Assembly (NCBI RefSeq): GCF_937123705.1
Contig: NZ_CAKZKO010000056.1
Location: 1-64,000, forward strand
Reading direction: 5' to 3'
DNA length: 64,000 nucleotides
Origin: an uncultured Paraglaciecola sp.
GTDB lineage: Bacteria > Pseudomonadota > Gammaproteobacteria > Enterobacterales > Alteromonadaceae
The position numbers and the translations under genes were made by a program. Shown one piece after another: positions 1 through 10,840 of the stretch (position 1 is its first letter; each line of letters starts with the position of its first letter). The notes beneath the pieces were generated by a model, which ran no database searches, was not told the DNA's origin, and saw only the letters and a list, made by a program, of their open reading frames with translations.

Positions 1-1964
<1,964 letters not shown>

Positions 1965-2327
1965 ATGTTTTCTTTTCCCCAAAAAATCAACTTTTATCAC
2001 TATAAGTGTGGCTCTGTGTTGCTAACTAAGTCTTTGCTATTATTGTCATTTATATGACTATTTTATTCACAGATTTATGCAATGCATTTGGTGTAGCAAT
2101 TCGTATTCCATGTTTTAGCATCACCTAAGAATCTTTACCTCACTATAAACTACAAGGAAGCTTTGTTCTAGAATGACAAAACATTGCCACTTAAACACCA
2201 TCTTATCTCAAATGTGAGTGTCAGCGAGAAAGTAAAGGAAGTCACTGTAGCTAATATCGGCAATTGCAGGGAATTAATGAGCCACAAGTAGACTGTGACT
2301 CATCGATTTTATGGGTGTTGTAACAAA
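1965..2327. other. Intergenic stretch between asd and fimV
   Basis: This 363-bp gap separates asd (upstream) from fimV, both on the minus strand. It must hold the fimV ribosome-binding site (GGGGA near 1976) and probably a fimV promoter, but I could not pick convincing -35/-10 boxes. An imperfect hairpin (GAGCCACA/TGTGACTC, one mismatch, 2279-2301) lies just after asd. It could weakly end asd transcription but lacks a T-run. I see no ORF or structured RNA here. Confidence 0.5.
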
Positions 2328-3344
2328 CTACATATAGTCGCGGATCAGCACTTCTGCAATTTGAACACTATTGGTCGCTGCACCTTTACGCACATTATCC
2401 GACACTACCCATAAATTAATGCCATTTGGATGAGAGATATCGTTTCTAACGCGGCCAACATGAGTATGGTCATTGCCACTGGCACTACTGACTTGAGTAG
2501 GAAACTCTTCTCTTTCCCGGTGCAGCACTATTCCCGGGGCGTTAGCCAATAGCTCTTTGACTTCTTCGGCATCTATTGGAGCTCGGGTTTCTAAGTGAAT
2601 AGCTTCACCGTGGCCATAAAATACAGGCACCCGCACTGCTGTAGCATTCACCAAAATAGTATCGTCACCCATGATTTTTTTGGTTTCCCACACCATTTTC
2701 ATTTCTTCTTTGGTGTAATCGTTATCCATAAATTCATCAATTTGCGGGATAACATTAAAGGCAATTTGGCGACTAAAAGCTTTGGTTTTCACTTCTTTGC
2801 CACTTAACAAAGCTGCCGTTTGATGGGCTAGTTCGTCGATTGAAGATTTACCGCCCCCCGACACCGACTGATAAGTTGCCACATTAATGCGTTCAATGCC
2901 CACTGCGTCATGAATAGGTTTTAAGGCCACCATCATTTGGATTGTAGAACAATTGGGATTAGCAATAATATTTCGATTACGAAACTCGGCTAAAGCCTGA
3001 GGATTAACTTCTGGCACCACTAAAGGAATATCCGCTTCGTAACGGTAATGTGAAGTATTATCGATCACTACACATCCGGCTTCTGCCGCAATAGGGGCAA
3101 ACTTTTCAGACACACTGCCGCCTGCTGAGAAGAAGCCAAGCTGTACTTGACTCCAATCAAACTCATCGGCATCTAATACGCTGATTTCTTCTCCCTTGAA
3201 AGTCACTTTGCCACCAGCAGAGCGTGCACTGGCCAATGGGTAAAGTTTATTGATGGGGAAACCTCTTTCTTCAAGAATTTCGATCATCTGTTGTCCTACT
3301 AATCCAGTAGCGCCCAACACAGCAACATCAAAGGCCCGAGACAT
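2328..3344 (-). CDS. asd: Aspartate-semialdehyde dehydrogenase
   Basis: 338 residues, usual for the family. It reduces beta-aspartyl phosphate to aspartate semialdehyde with NADPH, the branch point to lysine/diaminopimelate, threonine and methionine. Visible features are an N-terminal NADP-binding loop (GATGLVGQQ, residues 11-19), the catalytic cysteine in NPNCST (Cys132), the GGGK-containing segment near 166-170, and a C-terminal LWVVSDNVRKGAA block typical of gammaproteobacterial Asd. The presence of the catalytic Cys argues against the Usg pseudo-enzyme. It starts 57 bp after pdxB on the same strand, with TAGGAG ahead of the ATG, so the two may be co-transcribed. dapD, another lysine/DAP gene, lies at 19.7 kb. 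Confidence 0.96.
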   Translation of the reverse strand: MSRAFDVAVLGATGLVGQQMIEILEERGFPINKLYPLASARSAGGKVTFKGEEISVLDADEFDWSQVQLGFFSAGGSVSEKFAPIAAEAGCVVIDNTSHYRYEADIPLVVPEVNPQALAEFRNRNIIANPNCSTIQMMVALKPIHDAVGIERINVATYQSVSGGGKSSIDELAHQTAALLSGKEVKTKAFSRQIAFNVIPQIDEFMDNDYTKEEMKMVWETKKIMGDDTILVNATAVRVPVFYGHGEAIHLETRAPIDAEEVKELLANAPGIVLHREREEFPTQVSSASGNDHTHVGRVRNDISHPNGINLWVVSDNVRKGAATNSVQIAEVLIRDYM

Positions 3345-3401
3345 GGTTTTATTACTCCTAAAAAGTGAATTTAATCGGTTAAAAAGTGAAGTTTCATCCC
3401 C

Positions 3402-4559
3402 TTAATCTAGGGGCAAAAATCCAAGGTCATAGATTGCCTTCGAATCGGCAAAATTTCCAGTGTTTAGGGTGATTGCCGAGAACTCTCTTCTTATAGGATA
3501 GTGTTTTCGGATATATCTAAACTGCTCGGCGGTTTGCGTTTCAACACTTTGCATACCAGCATGAGGCATATTGGCTCTAAAATGCTGATCATCGATTTCA
3601 ATATTATATACATCTAACACCAAGGCTTGTACTAATGGCCAAAAACCTTGCTTGTTTTGAATCTGAATAGTGCTTGGCGCGGCCTGAGGTAAATAATCAG
3701 ATAACTTTTTATTTGCTGGTATCCCCAAATGGCGACACAAGGCAAAGTACAGCATTTCGGTGCCACGGGCCTTACCTTCGATGGTGTGACCAGCAATATG
3801 CGCAGTTGCTAAAGCAATATGCGGAATAAGATTAAGATTAATGCTTGGCTCGTTTTCCCACACGTCTAACACTAAATTGAGTGGTTGGCCTTGTGCAAAC
3901 AACTCAAGAGCGGCCTGATTGTCAATCACTTCGCCACGGCACGCATTGATCAACAGCTGATCGCTTGTTAACGCCTTTAATCGGGTTTTATCAAATAAAT
4001 GTTGTGTGGCATAAGGGCCATCTTTGACCCAAGGTACATGCAGCGAAATCACGTCACAGCTCATGATCTCGTGCATACTCACAAAAGTGCGGCTATCCCC
4101 AGCATGCTCTAAAGGCGGATCGCACAATTTATACTGAATACCTAGCACAGTTAATAGGCGAGCCAGCGCCGAGCCCACATGCCCTGCCCCAACAATGCCC
4201 AGGGTTTTGCCGGCTAAATCCCAGTTAAACCTTTGGCCCATTACCACCATGGCACTTAACACATACTCAGCCACAGCAACCGCATTGCAACCACCAGCTG
4301 AAGTAAATGGAATGTTCTGACTGGCAAGAAAACCTTTATCGATATGATCAGTACCCGCTGTGGCTGTACCCACAAATTGCACATGTTTGTTTTTCTCAAG
4401 CAACTGTTGATTAACCTTAGTGGTAGAGCGCACCAACAACACATCGGCATCGACTAACATATCGGCATTGAGGGTTTTATGAGAAAACACCTGACAATCG
4501 CCTAGTTCAGCAAAAAACTCAGCGGCATAAGGCATGCTGTCTTCATAATAAATTTTCAT
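3402..4559 (-). CDS. pdxB: Erythronate-4-phosphate dehydrogenase
   Basis: 385 residues. It oxidises 4-phosphoerythronate to 2-oxo-3-hydroxy-4-phosphobutanoate, the second step of deoxyxylulose-5-phosphate-dependent pyridoxal phosphate synthesis. It belongs to the D-2-hydroxyacid dehydrogenase fold: an NAD-binding GIVGAGHVG at 121-129, and the catalytic triad expected for PdxB at Arg208 (NACRGE), Glu237 (WENEP) and His254 (ATAH). The C-terminal ~100 residues form the PdxB-specific dimerisation domain (DUF3410), whose presence separates it from SerA-type enzymes. It is followed by asd in the same direction and preceded by a 91-bp gap after the alpha/beta hydrolase gene. Confidence 0.96.
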   Translation of the reverse strand: MKIYYEDSMPYAAEFFAELGDCQVFSHKTLNADMLVDADVLLVRSTTKVNQQLLEKNKHVQFVGTATAGTDHIDKGFLASQNIPFTSAGGCNAVAVAEYVLSAMVVMGQRFNWDLAGKTLGIVGAGHVGSALARLLTVLGIQYKLCDPPLEHAGDSRTFVSMHEIMSCDVISLHVPWVKDGPYATQHLFDKTRLKALTSDQLLINACRGEVIDNQAALELFAQGQPLNLVLDVWENEPSINLNLIPHIALATAHIAGHTIEGKARGTEMLYFALCRHLGIPANKKLSDYLPQAAPSTIQIQNKQGFWPLVQALVLDVYNIEIDDQHFRANMPHAGMQSVETQTAEQFRYIRKHYPIRREFSAITLNTGNFADSKAIYDLGFLPLD

Positions 4560-4650
4560 GACTGTGACTTAAGGAAAAAGCTGGAAGTGGCGGTATTATG
4601 CCACTTTGCTGATGGTTTTAAAGATGATTATGGCGTTTAGCCTTGATTAG

Positions 4651-5541
4651 TCAGCTGATTATCTGTGCTAAAAAGGCGCGATATGCAGTTAACACTTGTT
4701 CGGGTGCTTCTAGCTGCGGATAGTGCCCTACATCTAACGCTGTGGTGCGCGGATTAGGAATGACATCTCGATAATGATCAAGCATATGTTGTCCCGAAAT
4801 AGGATCGTGCACACCATTGATAAAATACAAAGGAATTGTTGTTCTGATCATGCTTGTTAACCAACGCTCGCCATGTTCCTTTCTGTCATCTAAGTAGCTT
4901 AATAACTTAGGCAACACCCTTTTGCCGTTATTATGTTCAAGTAATTGCCATAAGGTATTGATTTCATGGGCTGTAGGCTGGCTATTGGTCGCGAATATTT
5001 TATTAAAACTTTTCTTAAAGCTGCCCTTACTCATAAAATAACTGGCGATACTGCCGAGCCCACTTTTTAATAACTTCTGAGCAAATAGCGGTCGATGCTG
5101 CGACGCAAATAATCCGCCGTTTAAAAAACAAATAGATGAAATTTTAGCGATATGATGAGTATCATCCTGGCGACTCAACAACTCTTGAGCCACTGAATCA
5201 CCGTAGTCGTGTGCCAGAATATGGTATTTCTCAACCCCCTGCTCTTTTAGCAATGCCAGCACAATATCCGCTTGCTCTAACAAACTGTATTGATGATTTT
5301 TAGGTTTAGCAGACAAACCAAAACCTAGTAAATCTAAACTGAGTAACCGATATTGCCCAGCTAAGTGTTTCCAATGGAAATGCCAATCCCAAGAAGCACT
5401 GGGGAAGCCATGAATAAACAAAATGGTTTCTTTATCAATGTCTTCTTGAAAATTTAGCGACTGCCAATGAGCGATGCGATGACCACAAAGCTCACTAAAA
5501 TTCGCCTGTTTTTGATAATTTTTGAAGTTAAGTGTTGGCAA
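4651..5541 (-). CDS. MEST-like alpha/beta hydrolase
   Basis: 296 residues with a complete alpha/beta-hydrolase core: oxyanion strand HGFPSASWDW (44-53), nucleophile elbow AHDYGDS with Asp112 as likely nucleophile, acid Asp246 (GVHDP) and His273 (DVGHYPQLE). An Asp nucleophile in HDYGD is typical of the MEST/epoxide hydrolase/haloalkane dehalogenase branch rather than Ser esterases. The substrate is unknown. The first in-frame start is a TTG only 2 nt after the stop of the aldolase-like gene; AGGA sits about 14 nt upstream, inside that gene. The near-overlap makes translational coupling likely. I infer that the two proteins act in one pathway. Confidence 0.85.
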   Translation of the reverse strand: MPTLNFKNYQKQANFSELCGHRIAHWQSLNFQEDIDKETILFIHGFPSASWDWHFHWKHLAGQYRLLSLDLLGFGLSAKPKNHQYSLLEQADIVLALLKEQGVEKYHILAHDYGDSVAQELLSRQDDTHHIAKISSICFLNGGLFASQHRPLFAQKLLKSGLGSIASYFMSKGSFKKSFNKIFATNSQPTAHEINTLWQLLEHNNGKRVLPKLLSYLDDRKEHGERWLTSMIRTTIPLYFINGVHDPISGQHMLDHYRDVIPNPRTTALDVGHYPQLEAPEQVLTAYRAFLAQIIS

Positions 5542-5543
5542 AG

Positions 5544-6299
5544 TTATTGATCGTATCCTGGATTAATTCGGTCTAATTTCCGCAATATTCCCGGCCATGC
5601 CAAGGCGCCGCCAGCAGAACGGGTAACTTGTTTCGCTTGCGCTTGAATACCCAGTAAAATTTGGGATGGAATTTGGATAAGTTCTTGTCCACTAGCTTGG
5701 GCTTTAAGCTGAATCTGACAAGATACTTCAAGCAGATACATAAACAAAAAAGCATCGGCAATAGAATCGGCGCAGGTTAACAGCCCATGATTGCGCAAGA
5801 TCATAAAATTAGTTTCCCCTAAATCAGCCACTAGGCGCGTTTTTTCGTCAGGATTAAGGGCCACCCCCTCATAATCATGATAAGACAAAGACGAAAGCGC
5901 AAATAAAGATTGCTGACTAAGAGGCAATAACCCTTGTTTACTTGCAGACACCGCAATCCCCGCAGCGGTATGCAAATGCATTACGCACTTGGCGTCTTCA
6001 CGGGCTTCGTGAACGGCACTATGAATAGTAAAACCTGCTGGGTTAATGTCGTATTCTGAGTCCATCACCTTATTGCCTTGCAAGTCGACTTTAACCAAAC
6101 TTGAGGCCGTGACTTCTTCAAACATCAAACCATAAGGGTTAATTAAAAAATGATGTTCAGGCCCGGGCACCCGTGCAGATATATGGGTAAAGACTAGATC
6201 ATCCCAACCATGCATAGCCACGGCGCGGTAACTTGCCGCTAAATCAACCCGTGCTTGCCATTCTTGTTCACTGACTTGCTGTTTTACTGACCCTGTCAT
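5544..6299 (-). CDS. Class II aldolase/adducin-family protein
   Basis: About 251 residues from the ATG at 6299; a GTG at 6329 would add ten residues, but the ATG has GAG at better spacing. The fold is the class II aldolase/adducin domain (FucA, AraD): metal ligands are visible in CVMHLHTAAG (HxH) and in ILRNHGLL. Family members cleave or epimerise sugar phosphates, but many divergent members, including adducin-like ones such as this, have no known reaction. It is co-directional and nearly overlapping with the MEST-like hydrolase, and divergent from the Crp/Fnr regulator at 6391, which may control it. Substrate not assignable. Confidence 0.85.
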   Translation of the reverse strand: MTGSVKQQVSEQEWQARVDLAASYRAVAMHGWDDLVFTHISARVPGPEHHFLINPYGLMFEEVTASSLVKVDLQGNKVMDSEYDINPAGFTIHSAVHEAREDAKCVMHLHTAAGIAVSASKQGLLPLSQQSLFALSSLSYHDYEGVALNPDEKTRLVADLGETNFMILRNHGLLTCADSIADAFLFMYLLEVSCQIQLKAQASGQELIQIPSQILLGIQAQAKQVTRSAGGALAWPGILRKLDRINPGYDQ

Positions 6300-6390
6300 T
6301 TTATCACTCGTTAGTTGATTATTAATCACCTTACGATAAGCTATCCCACATCACACACACTGTCGCCAAGTTGACAATTGAGACATTTTA
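6300..6390. promoter_or_regulatory. Divergent promoter region with a TGTC-N8-GACA dyad
   Basis: The ~90 bp between the aldolase-like gene (minus) and the Crp/Fnr-type regulator (plus) must carry both promoters. A dyad TGTCGCCAAGTTGACA lies at 6361-6376, 15 bp before the regulator ATG. Its 16-bp span and half-site spacing suit a Crp/Fnr-type dimer, although it does not match the E. coli CRP or FNR consensus. Autoregulation is an inference. Confidence 0.4.
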
Positions 6391-7077
6391 ATGCCTATAG
6401 ATGACATTCATCATATTGTTTCGCAAAATTCATGGTTTGCCTCACTGCCACAAAATTTGGCGGCTCTCTTACTAGAAAAAGGCAAAATAAAAGTTTTAGA
6501 AGATAGACAAGTGCTACATCAAAAAAATGATCCAGCCGATGGATTTTACTGCGTACTAAGTGGAAAAATACGTATTAGCAATTTTACTATGGAAGGCAAA
6601 GAGCTGGTTTTAACCTGGATCCAGCCCGGTAATTGGTTTGGTGAAATATCATTGCTAGATAATCAACCACGCACCCACTATGCCCACGCCCAGCAGACGA
6701 CTCGACTATTTAAAATATCAAAGTCCACTTTTGAGCAATTATTCATTAAACACTCAGAATGGTCACAACATATTATGCGCCTGCTTTGTCAAAGAGTACG
6801 TGCCACATTCAGCCTAATCGACGAAACCGGTTGCTTATCTCTAAAAGGACAACTCTGTAAAAGACTCAGCCTGATGCACCAAGGGTTAGAAGAACAACAG
6901 TCACCTTGTATGGAGCTCACCATTTCTCAAGACGCACTGGCGCAACTTATTCATAGTTCAAGGCAAACAGTTAATAAAATTCTACAAGGATTGCAAACAG
7001 ACAAAGTTATTGCACTGCGCTACGGTAAAATAATGGTGTTAAACAAAATAAGGCTTGCTGAACTAGGACAGATATAA
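6391..7077 (+). CDS. Crp/Fnr-family transcriptional regulator
   Basis: 228 residues. The N-terminal cyclic-nucleotide-binding-like beta roll (~20-125) contains NWFGEISLLDNQPRTHYAHA, with the Gly-Glu and Arg positions of the phosphate-binding cassette. This is followed by a long dimerisation helix (~130-150) and a winged helix-turn-helix (~175-220, ISQDALAQLIHSSRQTVNKI). There is no N-terminal cysteine cluster, so it is not an FNR-type iron-sulfur sensor. Whether it binds cAMP is unclear. It is divergent from the aldolase/hydrolase pair and probably regulates it. The ATG at 6391 has no strong Shine-Dalgarno. The gene runs into the 57-bp palindrome at 7082. Confidence 0.88.
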   Translation: MPIDDIHHIVSQNSWFASLPQNLAALLLEKGKIKVLEDRQVLHQKNDPADGFYCVLSGKIRISNFTMEGKELVLTWIQPGNWFGEISLLDNQPRTHYAHAQQTTRLFKISKSTFEQLFIKHSEWSQHIMRLLCQRVRATFSLIDETGCLSLKGQLCKRLSLMHQGLEEQQSPCMELTISQDALAQLIHSSRQTVNKILQGLQTDKVIALRYGKIMVLNKIRLAELGQI

Positions 7078-7081
7078 AACA

Positions 7082-7138
7082 AAAATCAATGGGGTCAGAG
7101 CATTTGATTAAATCAAATGCTCTGACCCCATTGATTTT
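7082..7138. repeat. Perfect 57-bp palindrome, REP/RAYT-type
   Basis: Two 28-bp arms, 7082-7109 and 7111-7138, are exact reverse complements around one central base. The arms carry GGGGTCAGAGCA, a core I know from dispersed palindromes linked to REP-associated tyrosine transposases in gammaproteobacteria. It sits 4 bp after the regulator stop and contains part of the TAA stop of the DUF2970 gene on the other strand. It can therefore also act as a terminator for both convergent genes. Confidence 0.9.
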
Positions 7139-7328
7139 AGAGGGCTAAATTGACCAGAAGTATAAGTATGCCAATGAGTCCTAATACAAATATAACACCT
7201 ACGACTGCAAAGGGAACAAATGAGGGTTGTTCGAAGTCTTCTTTGTAATTAGCGTCACTTTGTACACCTAATGCACTGGCTGCTACGCTCTTGAAAACAT
7301 TCCATAAATTGGTTTTTGGTTTTTTCAT
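7137..7328 (-). CDS. DUF2970 family small membrane protein
   Basis: 63 residues: a basic N-terminus with the family's LWNVFKSVAASALGVQS motif (about 8-24), a short polar linker, then one strongly hydrophobic segment (~40-62) running to the end. DUF2970 proteins are short, single-span and of unknown function in marine gamma- and betaproteobacteria. GGGA precedes the ATG by 11 nt. Its stop codon overlaps the right end of the 57-bp palindrome, so that repeat probably inserted at the very 3' end of the gene or captured its stop. Confidence 0.8.
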   Translation of the reverse strand: MKKPKTNLWNVFKSVAASALGVQSDANYKEDFEQPSFVPFAVVGVIFVLGLIGILILLVNLAL

Positions 7329-7367
7329 TTGCAGTAATTTCCCGTTATTCGTTATGCCATTTGTAAA

Positions 7368-7389
7368 AAAGCCAGCTTAAGCTGGCTTT
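7368..7389 (-). terminator. Rho-independent terminator after fabB
   Basis: AAAGCCAGCTTAAGCTGGCTTT is a perfect palindrome. On the minus strand it is followed by a further run of T, giving six in all. It lies 28 bp downstream of the fabB stop. Confidence 0.9.
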
Positions 7390-7416
7390 AAATATTTTGC
7401 TAGCTAAAAAGTAAAT

Positions 7417-8631
7417 TTAGCTCTGATATTTCTGCATTACTAAGGTGGCGTTAGTGCCTCCAAAACCAAAGCTATTTGACATCACTGTAGTGAGTGGACC
7501 TTCGCGAGTTTCGGTTACCACGTCCATGCCTTGAGCATTTTCATCTAAGGTTTCCACATTAATGGATGGCGCAATAAAGTCGTTCTCCATCATTAAAATG
7601 CTGTAAATAGCTTCGTTTACCCCAGCAGCACCTAATGCATGACCCGTCATGGCTTTTGTGGCACTAAGTGGCGGTGTTGATTCACCAAATACTTCGCGAA
7701 TTGCCCACAACTCTTTTACATCGCCAACGGGCGTAGAAGTACCGTGAGTATTAATGTAATCGATAGGCTTATCTAAACCTTGCATGGCTTGTTGCATACA
7801 GCGCATGGCACCTTCACCAGATGGCGCCACCATATCGGCTCCATCAGATGTCGCACCATAACCAACAATCTCGGCATAAATTTTAGCGCCGCGAGCCAGG
7901 GCGTGTTCAAGCTCTTCAACTACTACCATGCCGCCACCACCAGCGCCTACAAAACCATCGCGATCGGCGTCGTAGGTGCGAGATGCTTTAGTTGGTGTGT
8001 CGTTGTACTTAGTCGACATGGCACCCATAGCATCAAATTCAGCTGAAAGTGTAAAGTGTAACTCTTCACCACCACCTGCAAATATTATGTCTTGTTTGCC
8101 TAATTGAATTTGCTCTAAGGCATTACCAATACAGTGAGCGCTGGTTGAACAAGCAGAACTAATGGAGTAGTTCACGCCTTTTATTTTGAAAGGTGTGGCT
8201 AAACAAGCCGAAACAGTGCTCCCCATACAGCGCGTTACCATGTATGGCCCTATACGTTTTACGCCTTTCTCACGCAGAATATCGATGGCTTCAACTTGGT
8301 TTTTGGAAGATGCCCCGCCAGAGCCAGCAATAATACCTGTTCTAACGTTTGAAACTAAATCTTCAGTTAACCCCGAATCTTCAATGGCCTGCTGCATAGC
8401 TATATAGGCATAACCCGCCGCATCGCCCATAAAACGTAATGTCTTGCGGTCAATGTGGTCTTTTATATCTAAGTCTACTTTACCCCAAATTTGACTGCGT
8501 AAACCCGCTTGCTCAAATTCTTCGGAATAGGTGATACCCGAACGCCCTTCTCTAAGAGAATCCGTGACTTCATCTTTATTGTTACCAATACTAGAGACTA
8601 TACCTAGCCCCGTAATTACCGCTCTTCTCAT
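7417..8631 (-). CDS. fabB: 3-oxoacyl-ACP synthase I
   Basis: 404 residues, the expected length for KAS I. It condenses acyl-ACP with malonyl-ACP and in proteobacteria is needed to elongate unsaturated intermediates. The Cys-His-His triad is visible: Cys161 in SSACSTSAH, His296 in [11 protein letters not shown] and His331 in [10 protein letters not shown]. The order fabB/mnmC divergent, with yfcL and epmC beyond, matches the E. coli arrangement. Candidate FabR and FadR operators lie upstream at 8682-8714, and a strong terminator follows. FabB rather than FabF is chosen from the N-terminus ([10 protein letters not shown]), the spacing of the triad and the neighbourhood. Confidence 0.96.
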   Translation of the reverse strand: MRRAVITGLGIVSSIGNNKDEVTDSLREGRSGITYSEEFEQAGLRSQIWGKVDLDIKDHIDRKTLRFMGDAAGYAYIAMQQAIEDSGLTEDLVSNVRTGIIAGSGGASSKNQVEAIDILREKGVKRIGPYMVTRCMGSTVSACLATPFKIKGVNYSISSACSTSAHCIGNALEQIQLGKQDIIFAGGGEELHFTLSAEFDAMGAMSTKYNDTPTKASRTYDADRDGFVGAGGGGMVVVEELEHALARGAKIYAEIVGYGATSDGADMVAPSGEGAMRCMQQAMQGLDKPIDYINTHGTSTPVGDVKELWAIREVFGESTPPLSATKAMTGHALGAAGVNEAIYSILMMENDFIAPSINVETLDENAQGMDVVTETREGPLTTVMSNSFGFGGTNATLVMQKYQS

Positions 8632-8681
8632 GATTTACCCTTCAGGAAAAATTTGCCACATTCTAATGATTTTAATGCGTT

Positions 8682-8698
8682 AACTGGTCTGCTTTCAG
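8682..8698. promoter_or_regulatory. Candidate FadR site upstream of fabB
   Basis: AACTGGTCTGCTTTCAG: the left ten bases match the FadR operator as I recall it (AACTGGTCNGACCAGTT-like), and the right half is degenerate. It directly abuts the FabR-like dyad. In E. coli FadR activates fabB. The same TGGTCTG core occurs in front of fadI at 52791. Confidence 0.45.
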
Positions 8699-8714
8699 CG
8701 TACACGTGTGAGCT
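8697..8714. promoter_or_regulatory. Candidate FabR operator upstream of fabB
   Basis: AGCGTACACGTGTGAGCT forms a near-perfect dyad (ACACGTGT core with AGC/GCT ends). It closely resembles the AGCGTACA-NN-TGTTCGCT operator of FabR in E. coli fabA and fabB. It lies about 66 bp before the fabB ATG. On the minus strand a TATAAT (8719-8724) sits just upstream, so FabR bound here would cover the transcription start and repress. Confidence 0.65.
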
Positions 8715-8773
8715 TAATTATATAATAACAATTTTCGGATTAATATTGATGCTGACAAAATTTCGTAATTAAT

Positions 8774-10828
8774 ATGCAACCACTCAAACCTTATCGGTAT
8801 AATTCGCTTATTGAAACACAGAGCACAGCAAATTTGACTATAGCCAACGCCAAAATCCAGTTCAATGAGAATGGTACCCCGTACGCCACCCAGTTTGAAG
8901 ACTTGTACTTTTCTGATGCCCAAGGTCTTGAAGAAACCACCCATGTATTTATTAAAAATAATCACTTATTACAGCGCTGGGGGAAATGGCAGCAATCGCA
9001 ATTTGTCATAGCCGAAACTGGTTTTGGTACCGGCTTAAACCTGTTAGTAACTATGCTGCATTTTGACAAATTGATGCAGCAAAGCAATGCCCCCAAATTT
9101 AATCTACATTTTATTTCTATTGAAAAATTTCCTATTAGCCAAGGCGATTTAACCAACGCCTTGTTGCTGTATCCGCAATTAGCTCAGTATTCAAAGCCTT
9201 TACTGGAACAATATCCCATTGCCGTAGCGGGTTGCCACCGCTTAACGTTTTTTAACGGGCAAGTCACCCTAGATTTATGGTTAGGAGATGTGCATCAAGT
9301 ATTACCCAAGATTGAAAATAAGCCCCAAGGGTTAGTTGATACTTGGTTTTTAGATGGTTTTGCGCCCAGCAAAAATCCTGAGATGTGGACCCCGTCATTA
9401 TTTGAAAACATGGCTTTGCTGGCCAAAGACCAATGCCACTTTGCAACCTTTACCGCAGCGGGTCATGTGAAACGAGGTCTTAGAGAAGCGGGCTTCGAGG
9501 TACAAAAACAACGGGGCCATGGCCGCAAACGTGACATGTTAGCAGGGGTAATAAATAAGCCAGACGATAACCCAAGTCGATCACCCTATTACGTCCGCGA
9601 AGCTGCAAAGATTAGCCAGTCGCCTAAAATTGCCATTATTGGTGGCGGATTAGCGGCAGCAAATTGTGCCTATGCCCTGAGTAAAAGAGGCTTAGATTCT
9701 ACTATTTATTGTCAAGATCAAGCCTTGGCCCAAGGAGCTTCGGGGAATGCTCAAGGGGGCTTTTATCCGCAGCTCAATGCCCAAGCAGGTCACGCCAGTC
9801 AAATTCACGCGCTATGTTTCAATTATGCCAATACCACCTATCGTCAAATACTTAAGCAAGGTATATTTTTTGAGCATCAATGGTGCGGCACATTACAACT
9901 GGCTTTTAATGACAAGGTCTCGGCACGTCAAAACAAAATGATTGCAAATAAAACTTGGCCAGAGTCACTAATACATCAAGTTTCCCCCGCACTAGCGACT
10001 CAACTAGCGAATCTCGATATCCCCTACTCTGGGCTATTTATTCCCCAAGGTGGTTGGATAAATCTACCAGACTTGGTAGCGGGATTAGTTAAAGCGGCGG
10101 GGGCTACTCAAACTGTCAATTCACAGTTACTGTCGTTAGCGCGCAGCCAACACAATTGGCAGCTGAATTGGCGTGATGGCAGTCAAACAACAGCCGACAT
10201 TGTGATCATGGCCACCGGCAGCGACAGCGCTGATTGTCAGCAGATGTCACAGTTGCCATTTCGCTTAGTCAGAGGTCAAGTAGAAGCCATTAAAAGTTGT
10301 CATGCCTTAGCGCAGTTATCCACAGTATTATGTCATAAAGGTTACATCACCCCAGCATGGCAAGGCACTCATGCCTTAGGCTCAACCTATATTAAAGATG
10401 ATAAAAATTGCGACTATCGATTGAGCGAACAACAAACCAATCTAAGCATGCATCAACAAGCCTTAGCAAAATGTGACTGGATACAAGATGTACAACCAAC
10501 ATTAAGCGGCCGCGCAGCGATTAGATGCAGTACCCCTGATCATTTACCTATGGTAGGAGCGGTGCCAAATATCGATGAGCAAACCGAGCAATATCACAAC
10601 TTATACAAAGCCTTACCCCCTAAACATTACCCGCAACCTAGCAATCATCCGAATTTATTTATGCTTTGCGGCTTAGGCTCAAGAGGCTTAACCACTGCGC
10701 CTTTGTGTGCTGAAGTGCTGGTTAGCCAAATACTAAAAGAACCTATGCCCCTATCCAGCGACTTACTCGACGCCCTAAACCCCAATCGTTTTCTTGTAAG
10801 AGCACTGATACGAAAGCAAGGACACTAA
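8774..10828 (+). CDS. mnmC: Bifunctional tRNA mnm5s2U34 methyltransferase / cmnm5U34 oxidoreductase
   Basis: 684 residues in the two-domain MnmC layout. The N-terminal SAM methyltransferase (~1-250) has ETGFGTGLNLL at 81-91 and VDTWFLDGFAPSKNPEMW near 190. The C-terminal FAD-dependent oxidoreductase (~275-670) opens with IAIIGGGLAAANCA and ends with GLGSRGLTTAPLCAE. It removes the carboxymethyl group from cmnm5(s2)U34 and methylates the resulting nm5(s2)U34 in tRNA wobble positions. The ATG lies 142 bp from the fabB start on the opposite strand, so the two promoters share this gap. It is followed by a repeat element, then by the convergent yfcL gene. Confidence 0.96.
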   Translation: MQPLKPYRYNSLIETQSTANLTIANAKIQFNENGTPYATQFEDLYFSDAQGLEETTHVFIKNNHLLQRWGKWQQSQFVIAETGFGTGLNLLVTMLHFDKLMQQSNAPKFNLHFISIEKFPISQGDLTNALLLYPQLAQYSKPLLEQYPIAVAGCHRLTFFNGQVTLDLWLGDVHQVLPKIENKPQGLVDTWFLDGFAPSKNPEMWTPSLFENMALLAKDQCHFATFTAAGHVKRGLREAGFEVQKQRGHGRKRDMLAGVINKPDDNPSRSPYYVREAAKISQSPKIAIIGGGLAAANCAYALSKRGLDSTIYCQDQALAQGASGNAQGGFYPQLNAQAGHASQIHALCFNYANTTYRQILKQGIFFEHQWCGTLQLAFNDKVSARQNKMIANKTWPESLIHQVSPALATQLANLDIPYSGLFIPQGGWINLPDLVAGLVKAAGATQTVNSQLLSLARSQHNWQLNWRDGSQTTADIVIMATGSDSADCQQMSQLPFRLVRGQVEAIKSCHALAQLSTVLCHKGYITPAWQGTHALGSTYIKDDKNCDYRLSEQQTNLSMHQQALAKCDWIQDVQPTLSGRAAIRCSTPDHLPMVGAVPNIDEQTEQYHNLYKALPPKHYPQPSNHPNLFMLCGLGSRGLTTAPLCAEVLVSQILKEPMPLSSDLLDALNPNRFLVRALIRKQGH

Positions 10829-10840
10829 AAACAAAGAATC

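Noticed and set aside
2328..3344. Usg-1 pseudo-dehydrogenase instead of Asd
   Set aside because: The catalytic cysteine and other active-site residues of Asd are present.
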